Part shown: positions 59,106-64,000 of the stretch, piece by piece
How positions within the stretch are numbered: position 1 is the first letter of the stretch
Layout: each line of letters opens with the position of its first letter
Made by a program: the position numbers and the translations under genes
Assembly (NCBI GenBank): GCA_036496605.1
Contig: DASXKV010000004.1
Coordinates: forward strand, 62,001 to 126,000
Origin: Gemmatimonadaceae bacterium
GTDB taxonomy: Bacteria; Gemmatimonadota; Gemmatimonadetes; Gemmatimonadales; Gemmatimonadaceae
Reading direction: 5' to 3'
Length of the DNA stretch: 64,000 bases
The notes under the pieces: generated by a model
The model's database searches: none
The model's input: the letters and a program-made list of their open reading frames with translations, nothing else
Told to the model about the DNA's origin: nothing

Positions 59106-59875
59106 AACCCCGTGGGCGCGTCGAGAAATCGCGACTCGATGCCGAGCTCACTGGCGATTCGTTCGCCCAGCGCTCGGATTCCGAGTGTCTCGGTTGCGTA
59201 GTGGCCCGCATAGACGATGACGAGACCGTGATCGCGTGCCAGTACCGCCGTGTGGTGCGGCCCTTCACCGACAACGATCGTGTCGATGCCGCGGTCCAGC
59301 GCCTCGCGAACCGTGTCCGAGTCAGCCCCCGCGCCGGTGCAAATCCCCCAGCGTTTTGTCACGCGATCGGGCGCAAATGGTGTGGCGATCGCGTCGCCTC
59401 CAAATTCTTTGGCAAGCTCTCTGGAGCGATCGACCAGAGCCGAGGTCGAGACGTTCGCTGTGCCGCTCACGCCAACCTCGATGGTTTTGTATCTTGCAAA
59501 ACCGGACGACGGCGTTAGGCCAAGCCGTCGTGCAAGTAACACGTTGTTGCCGAGCTCGGGGTGCACGTCGAGCGGCAAGTGCGAAGAATACACGGCGATA
59601 TCCTTCGCAATGAGTTTCGCGAGGCGTTCGTATGACGGTCCAACGAGCGGCTGCGCGCCGCCCCAGAACATTCCGTGATGAACGAGTAGCAGATCAGTGC
59701 CGACGCGTATGGCCTCATCGACTATGAATGACGAGAAATCGACCGCCGCGGCGATGTGGCGCACGTCGCGCCTGCTTGTGAGTTGGAGACCGTTCAGAGC
59801 GCCCGGATAGTCGGGTATCTCTGCGGTTCGAAGCAGTACGTCGAGGCGAGCGGCGATCGATTGGGAGTGCGCCAT
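59102..59875 (-). CDS. Nif3-like dinuclear metal protein (YbgI/DUF34 family)
   Basis: The protein has 257 residues. The Nif3/DUF34 family motifs are present: LNGLQLTSRRDVRHIAAAVD, LLLVHHGMFWGG (metal His), VYSSHLPLDVHPELGNN and AGHYATETLG near the end. The proteins form toroidal hexamers with a bimetal centre; the activity is unsettled, and some members were named GTP cyclohydrolase I type 2. Here it lies inside the nucleoside transporter operon, between the binding protein and the ATPase, which suggests a nucleotide or purine link (inference). Confidence 0.93.
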   Translation of the reverse strand: MAHSQSIAARLDVLLRTAEIPDYPGALNGLQLTSRRDVRHIAAAVDFSSFIVDEAIRVGTDLLLVHHGMFWGGAQPLVGPSYERLAKLIAKDIAVYSSHLPLDVHPELGNNVLLARRLGLTPSSGFARYKTIEVGVSGTANVSTSALVDRSRELAKEFGGDAIATPFAPDRVTKRWGICTGAGADSDTVREALDRGIDTIVVGEGPHHTAVLARDHGLVIVYAGHYATETLGIRALGERIASELGIESRFLDAPTGL

Positions 59876-59884
59876 GGAGCGACC

Positions 59885-60952
59885 CTACCGAGCCGCCGCG
59901 ATCGTTTTGGGGATGTTGAATTTCCCCGCGAGGATCAAGGCACGTGTCGAGTCCACGACGCGCTGCGTCGCGGCCGGTATCCGCGAAACGAGGCGCGGGT
60001 TGAGCACCAGCTCGACAACCTGTTCGCGCATGCCGAGAGTGATGATGCCGGGTTTGAACGTGTGGTCCCGGACTGCGCGCGCAACGGTGAGAAACGCGTG
60101 TGGCAGATCGATCGCGACGCTACCGATTGTGACTTCTGGCGCCAACTCGTTCTGATTCGAGTTCGTGCCGAAGATGTAGGCGTGCTTCGCTTCGCGCACG
60201 GCCTGAAATATTCCGAGCCCCGCCGCATCGGCATTCTGGAAAATGACGTCGACTCCGCTCGCAAGCTGGGCGAGAGCTTGCTCCTTTCCAGCGCTGACGT
60301 CGTCCCAATTACCGATGTATCCCGTGACAACCTTCGCCGCCGGGTTGACGCTGTGTACACCGGCCTCGAACGCTCGAAAGCTTTCACGAACGGGAGGCAG
60401 TTCGGTGCCGCCTACAACACCGAGGCGGTTCGTACGCGTCATTACGCCGGCAACGATTCCAGCGAGGTACGATGGTTCGGCGAACCCAAACACCATTCCC
60501 GAAACGTTGCCGCTGGCGGTATTACCAGATGTTATGACGTACTGGGTTTTCGGATACGATGGTCCGACGGCCCGTGCGGCATCCTGGAACTCGAAGCCAT
60601 GCCCGAACACCAAGTTGTAGCCCTGATTCCCATACTGTCGGAAATTCTCCTCGAACTCGGCGGGCGTTTTCGTCTGTATGTGACTGACACTCGCGCTCAA
60701 CGAATCGCGGATCCGCAGCAAACCCTGGTACGCACCCCCATTCCACGACTGATCAGAGATCGATCCCGGCGTCAGCAGCGCGACGCGGAACGCGGATGCG
60801 GTCGCAGGCGTCTCTGAGGAATTCCCCTGCTTCGAGGGGCCACACGCGCCAATCGCGACTGTGAGGAAGACGATCTGAAGCGTGTGGAAGCCCGTGGAAA
60901 ACTCGCGATAAAAATCGTGTAAGCTTTGCCTAAGTGTGTATGGTTCTGGCAC
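59885..60952 (-). CDS. BMP-family substrate-binding lipoprotein (nucleoside/purine uptake)
   Basis: The protein has 355 residues. The N-terminus carries FHTLQIVFLTVAIGACGPS, a lipoprotein signal (AIGAC), after a long polar leader of 22 residues. The BMP/PnrA fold shows as VALLTPGSISDQSWNGGAYQ, YNLVFGHGFEFQDA, YPKTQYVITSG, GFAEPSYLAGIVAG, KVVTGYIGNW and FGTNSNQNE. PnrA/Med proteins bind purine nucleosides. It is the first gene of the leftward transporter block, 9 nt before the Nif3-like gene. Confidence 0.92.
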   Translation of the reverse strand: MPEPYTLRQSLHDFYREFSTGFHTLQIVFLTVAIGACGPSKQGNSSETPATASAFRVALLTPGSISDQSWNGGAYQGLLRIRDSLSASVSHIQTKTPAEFEENFRQYGNQGYNLVFGHGFEFQDAARAVGPSYPKTQYVITSGNTASGNVSGMVFGFAEPSYLAGIVAGVMTRTNRLGVVGGTELPPVRESFRAFEAGVHSVNPAAKVVTGYIGNWDDVSAGKEQALAQLASGVDVIFQNADAAGLGIFQAVREAKHAYIFGTNSNQNELAPEVTIGSVAIDLPHAFLTVARAVRDHTFKPGIITLGMREQVVELVLNPRLVSRIPAATQRVVDSTRALILAGKFNIPKTIAAAR

Positions 60953-61018
60953 TTAGTTACCTGTGGATTATCGGCATGAGCGATAGCGCAGCAGATCGGT
61001 CTAGTGCCGCGTGGATAT
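60883..61018 (+). promoter_or_regulatory. DnaA-box-like words between parB and the BMP gene
   Basis: TGTGGAAG (60883), CGTGGAAAA (60893), TGTGGATTA (60962) and CGTGGATAT (61010) have the same orientation and lie within 140 nt. The stretch also contains AT-rich words (GATAAAAATC, GGATATTTTAGTAATGG). Each is a one- or two-mismatch DnaA box in the reverse sense. It is a secondary origin candidate, but the first two words lie within the BMP coding sequence. Confidence 0.3.
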
Positions 61019-61056
61019 TTTAGTAATGGCGCATTGCTGGCTTCTCAATCGTAGCG

Positions 61057-61950
61057 CTATCGATATTCCTCGCGCTTGTCGCGAAGAATCAGCTCCATAA
61101 GCCGATCTAGATCATCGGCCGAATAGAACGACACGCGAATCGATCCCTTCGACTCTCCGTTGAGATCGATCTGTACGTCGGTCTGCAGATAATGGCGTAG
61201 CTGATCCTCGAGCTGCTGAAGTGCGGGATTTCGTCTACGGCCGTTTGCGGTCGAGCGCTCGGCTTCCGTGGGAGTCTTCTCGCCTCGCTTGGCCCGTACC
61301 CGCTGTTCCGTCTGCCGAACGCTCAGGCCGTCGGCAATGATCTGGTCGGCAATCCGGATCGCCTCTTCGTCGGTGGTTCCTGCCAAGGCCCGGGCATGGC
61401 CGCCCGAGAGCTTTCCCGACTCGACGAGGTGCTGGATCGAGTCTGGAAGAGTGAGCACGCGAAGCAGGTTCGTAATCGTGCTGCGATCCTTGCCGACCGC
61501 CTCGGCAACCTCCTGGTGCGTCAACGAGAATTCACCAAGAAGGCGCTGGTATCCTCTGGCTTCCTCGACCGCGTTGAGGTCGGCGCGCTGGAGATTTTCG
61601 ACCAACGCCAGGACGAGAAGCGCCTGGTCGTCAAAGTCTCGAACAACAGCAGGGATGTCCTTCCATTGCAGGTTGGTAACCGCGCGGAGTCTTCGCTCGC
61701 CGGCCACAAGCTCGTAGCTATCACCCCTCCTCCGCACGGTAATGGGCTGAAGCAGGCCGTTTGCCTTGATGGATGCTTCGAGTTCCGCCAGCGCAGCCGG
61801 CTCGAAGTCACGTCGTGGCTGGTAAGGATTTGGCCTGATCCGCGAGGTGGCGATTCGCTGAAGGTCCGATGCGGGGACCCCTGCGGTTTGGGTAGAACCG
61901 ATGAGTGCCTCGAGGCCTCGTCCCAGCCGGCGCGGCTTTTCAGTGCTCAT
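61057..61950 (-). CDS. parB: Chromosome-partitioning protein ParB
   Basis: The protein has 297 residues. The N-domain has RIRPNPYQPRRDF and the family CTPase motif GERRLRAVTN; the middle has a helix-turn-helix for parS binding (LTHQEVAEAVGKDRSTITNL) and LPDSIQHLVESGKLSGGHAR. The C-terminal dimerisation part begins near VQIDLNGESKGSIRV. It loads on parS and slides as a CTP clamp. Its start overlaps the parA stop by 4 nt. Confidence 0.96.
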   Translation of the reverse strand: MSTEKPRRLGRGLEALIGSTQTAGVPASDLQRIATSRIRPNPYQPRRDFEPAALAELEASIKANGLLQPITVRRRGDSYELVAGERRLRAVTNLQWKDIPAVVRDFDDQALLVLALVENLQRADLNAVEEARGYQRLLGEFSLTHQEVAEAVGKDRSTITNLLRVLTLPDSIQHLVESGKLSGGHARALAGTTDEEAIRIADQIIADGLSVRQTEQRVRAKRGEKTPTEAERSTANGRRRNPALQQLEDQLRHYLQTDVQIDLNGESKGSIRVSFYSADDLDRLMELILRDKREEYR

Positions 61951-62798
61951 GCCGTCTGCTCCGATTGTCCGCCAACAACCTGAATATCGGGATGCGTAAC
62001 CGTTGGAGTCGACTGCTGACGCGTAGAGACGCGTTCGATCAATTCGCGCGCGACACTCATGTATGCCTGCGCACCAACCGAGGCGACGTCATAAAGGATG
62101 ATTGGCTTCCCGAAGCTGGGCGCCTCAGCGAGACGAACGTTTCGCGGAATGACTGTCTCGAACACCTTACCGCCGAAGTATTCGCGGGCTTCGGCCGCGA
62201 CTTGCCGGGATAGATTGAGCCGAGCGTCGTACATTGTGAGGAGCACGCCATCGATCGCCAGAGAGTCGTTAACGCTCCGCTGAACGAGGTGAACGGTATT
62301 CAAGAGCTGCGACAAACCCTCGAGCGCGTAGTACTCGCACTGAACGGGAATGAGCAGCGCGTCGGCCGCGGCGAGCATGTTGACGGTAATGAGGCTCAGT
62401 GACGGCGGACAGTCGATCAGGATGTAATCGTAGTCGCTCACTATTTCAGCGAGCGCATTACGCATTGCCCTATCCCTGCTCGGATGGTCAACGAGCTCGA
62501 CCTCCGCACCTGCAAGCTCTGGCGTTGCCGGAAGCAGATCAAGGTGACGGAACTGTACTTCCTTCATGATTGCGTTGCGAGCCGTCGCGCTACCGATGAG
62601 GACGTCGTAGACGGTCGCGGCAATCGTCTCGCGGGAAGTGCCAAGCCCGCTCGTCGCATTCCCCTGTGGATCGCCATCCACCAGCAGCGTGCGTTGCTCT
62701 GCGGCGGCCAGGCTTGCGGCGAGATTCACAGCGGTGGTGGTCTTCCCAACGCCACCCTTCTGATTTGCAACGGCAATAATTCGGGCCACGGGGCTCAT
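61947..62798 (-). CDS. parA: Chromosome-partitioning ATPase ParA (Soj)
   Basis: The protein has 283 residues. The deviant Walker A is KGGVGKTTTAVNLAASLA, with the signature lysine, and Walker B lies in YILIDCPPSLSLITVNML, followed by LIPVQCEYYALEGLSQLL. The N-terminal extension is short, as in chromosomal Soj-type ParA proteins. ParA-ATP dimers on the nucleoid pull the ParB-parS complex. The parS palindrome lies 50 nt upstream. Confidence 0.97.
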   Translation of the reverse strand: MSPVARIIAVANQKGGVGKTTTAVNLAASLAAAEQRTLLVDGDPQGNATSGLGTSRETIAATVYDVLIGSATARNAIMKEVQFRHLDLLPATPELAGAEVELVDHPSRDRAMRNALAEIVSDYDYILIDCPPSLSLITVNMLAAADALLIPVQCEYYALEGLSQLLNTVHLVQRSVNDSLAIDGVLLTMYDARLNLSRQVAAEAREYFGGKVFETVIPRNVRLAEAPSFGKPIILYDVASVGAQAYMSVARELIERVSTRQQSTPTVTHPDIQVVGGQSEQTA

Positions 62799-62845
62799 GC
62801 GCGTCGGAGGTCCCCCAATATAGGCGCCGTGACGCGGGCACGCGT

Positions 62846-62867
62846 AGATGTTTCACGTGAAACATCT
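62846..62867. promoter_or_regulatory. parS centromere site
   Basis: AGATGTTTCACGTGAAACATCT is a perfect palindrome whose central 16 bases (62849-62864) match the bacterial parS consensus TGTTTCACGTGAAACA exactly. It lies just upstream of parA, the usual place in many genomes. Other copies are not in the window. Confidence 0.97.
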
Positions 62868-62975
62868 CCAACGGCAGCCTAAACAAAGCGGAGGCTAAAG
62901 CAGCACAGCAAGAGGATCCGCATTGGCTTGTCCCCTGGACCATTGTGGCGTCATCATAGCGCCTTAATGTCGTTA

Positions 62976-63707
62976 TTAGCGCGGCACAAACTGCCATTTC
63001 GCCGTAACGCTGACCTGAACTTTCTGTTGCCCAGCTTCAATCGGAGTTGGCGCCGCTGCCCGAACGTCCATGTTAAAGACTTGCATTCGATAAACCGGTC
63101 GTGGGCCGGCATCCGCCGTCCCCAACTCCACGAGAGGACCAAGAGAGCCACCCGCTGCACGCGCCATTGCCTCGGCGTCGCTTCGTGCGCGCGACACCGC
63201 CTGGGCAAGTGCCTCGTGCCGCGCCGAATCAGCGTTCGACGCGAACAAATCCAACGAGTTGATTTGGTTGGCTCCTCTCGAGAGCGCGGTGTCGAGAACC
63301 GATGCAATCTGATCGATCCGTCGGACCTCGACCCTAACGACGTTGCTGACGACGTAGCCAACTATTGTCGTGCGCTGTGTTGCCTGATCATACCGCGTGT
63401 CAGGAGACACGCTGTAGTTCTCCGTCGACACCTGCTCGCGCGAAATGCCCAACGCAACGATTGCGTCGATGATTGCTCGCTGTCGTTGCGCATTGTCGCG
63501 CGCCGCGGCGTTCGCCGTCGAGGCACGCGTTTGGACGCCGACGTACACAGCGGCTCGATCCGGCGTGAGCTGCGCTTCGCCAGTCGCCGCCGCCACGATC
63601 TCCGGGTGCGGCGGATTAGCGATGCTCGCCTGCGCGAGCGTTCGCTGCGCCGAGACCGAACCGACCAATAGCGTAGTACAAAGCAACAACATGGTGGGGC
63701 GCCGCAT
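62976..63707 (-). CDS. SIMPL-domain (DUF541) secreted protein
   Basis: From ATG 63707, with GGAGGA just upstream, the protein has 243 residues; a GTG at 63710 is equivalent. The N-terminus MRRPTMLLLCTTLLVGSVSA is a signal peptide cleaved near SAQ. The SIMPL (DUF541) domain contains EIVAAATGEAQLTPDRAAVY, ISREQVSTENYSVSP and YVVSNVVRVEVRRIDQIASV, then a coiled middle. SIMPL proteins are envelope proteins linked to oxidative stress and outer-membrane functions, without a settled mechanism. It lies between parA and mnmG, where rsmG often sits. Confidence 0.9.
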   Translation of the reverse strand: MRRPTMLLLCTTLLVGSVSAQRTLAQASIANPPHPEIVAAATGEAQLTPDRAAVYVGVQTRASTANAAARDNAQRQRAIIDAIVALGISREQVSTENYSVSPDTRYDQATQRTTIVGYVVSNVVRVEVRRIDQIASVLDTALSRGANQINSLDLFASNADSARHEALAQAVSRARSDAEAMARAAGGSLGPLVELGTADAGPRPVYRMQVFNMDVRAAAPTPIEAGQQKVQVSVTAKWQFVPR

Positions 63708-63805
63708 CACTCCTCCGTTCTTTGGTTACGACGTGAGATACACTCGCGACCTCGATCGCGATCCCTTCGGCGCCGCTCCCAACAGACCGCCTTGCGAGTG
63801 AACGA

Positions 63806-64000
63806 TCAGATCATCGCGGTCGCTCGGCGTCGCTTCTCGATTTCGATCAGGAGATTCTGAAGATCGTTGGGACTCACGCCAGGCACGCGCGATGCCTGCG
63901 CCAGGGTTCCCGGGCGGATGGAAGCGAGCTTCTGTCGCGCTTCTACCGAAAGCGAGAGCATTGCCGTGTAAGGCAGGTCCGCATCGAGCTTGAGTTGCGC
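63806..64000 (-). CDS. mnmG: tRNA U34 modification enzyme MnmG, partial (C-terminus)
   Basis: Only the last 64 residues are in the window; the rest lies to the right. The fragment has LPYTAMLSLSVEARQKLASI, RPGTLAQASRVPGVSPNDLQ and a basic tail EKRRRATAM, which match the C-terminal domain of MnmG (GidA), the MnmE partner. The stop is TGA at 63806-63808. Confidence 0.9.
   Translation of the reverse strand, partial: AQLKLDADLPYTAMLSLSVEARQKLASIRPGTLAQASRVPGVSPNDLQNLLIEIEKRRRATAMI

Noticed and set aside
60883-61018. The main replication origin at the parB-BMP spacer
   Set aside because: The box-like words are imperfect and two are in coding sequence; gene orientation changes at dnaA instead. 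I kept it only as a low-confidence site.

Overview
The window is a high-GC bacterial chromosome segment around the replication-initiation region. It holds rpmH, rnpA, yidD, yidC and mnmE on one side of dnaA, dnaN and the RNase P RNA on the other, with parA, parB, a parS site and the 3' end of mnmG about 27 kb to the right. The gene content (Oar-like TonB receptor, GWxTD lipoprotein, M16 peptidase pair, SPOR and SIMPL proteins, many lipoproteins with Gram-negative-type signals) fits a diderm, aerobic soil- or water-type bacterium. Gemmatimonadota is my best guess and Acidobacteriota the main alternative; this is inference from content and style, not from a marker phylogeny.

Layout. 1-7.1 kb: a partial lipoprotein hydrolase, a Tat-exported sugar isomerase-like protein, an NqrB/RnfD-type membrane protein fused to cysteine-pair repeats, tRNA-Phe and a TonB-dependent receptor. 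7.2-11.1 kb: an M28 peptidase overlapping queF, then a rhomboid protease. 11.1-19.5 kb: a tightly packed leftward run holA - SPOR protein - mutS - TonB-like lipoprotein - cystathionine beta-synthase - ddl - a QueE-like protein without its iron-sulfur cysteines; most junctions are 4-nt overlaps. 19.6-24.7 kb: putative anti-sigma factor, ECF sigma factor, Nudix hydrolase, M16 peptidase pair. 24.7-29.8 kb: small housekeeping and unknown genes, including upp. 29.8-34.7 kb: mnmE, an MBL-fold hydrolase and yidC-yidD-rnpA-rpmH, all leftward. 34.9-38.2 kb: dnaA, dnaN, RNase P RNA. 38.4-46 kb: signalling genes (AraC-type regulator, chemoreceptor-like protein, histidine kinase, Ser/Thr kinase), pyrE and a GWxTD lipoprotein. 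46-54.3 kb: cold-shock gene, polA, a pilin-like gene, an acyltransferase and an MFS transporter. 54.3-61 kb: a BMP-type nucleoside/purine ABC transporter interrupted by an opposite-strand MFS gene. 61-64 kb: parB, parA, parS, a SIMPL protein and mnmG.

Genes left of dnaA are almost all leftward, and dnaA and dnaN are rightward. This is what an origin near the rpmH-dnaA-dnaN intergenic spacers would give. The machinery is largely replication (dnaA, dnaN, holA, polA), repair (mutS), segregation (parABS), tRNA and RNA maturation (RNase P protein and RNA, mnmE, mnmG, queF) and envelope biogenesis (yidC, yidD, ddl).

Two sequence-level patterns cross gene boundaries and are not explained by the genes. 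First, the octamer CGTTAGGC/GCCTAACG occurs 27 times, mostly inside genes and in several reading frames. Second, runs of seven-base G-rich units (GGGNNNN, or the complement) sit beside gene ends, often as paired G-rich and C-rich arms. Both look like genome-wide elements. No CRISPR array, transposase, integrase or recognisable defence locus is present.
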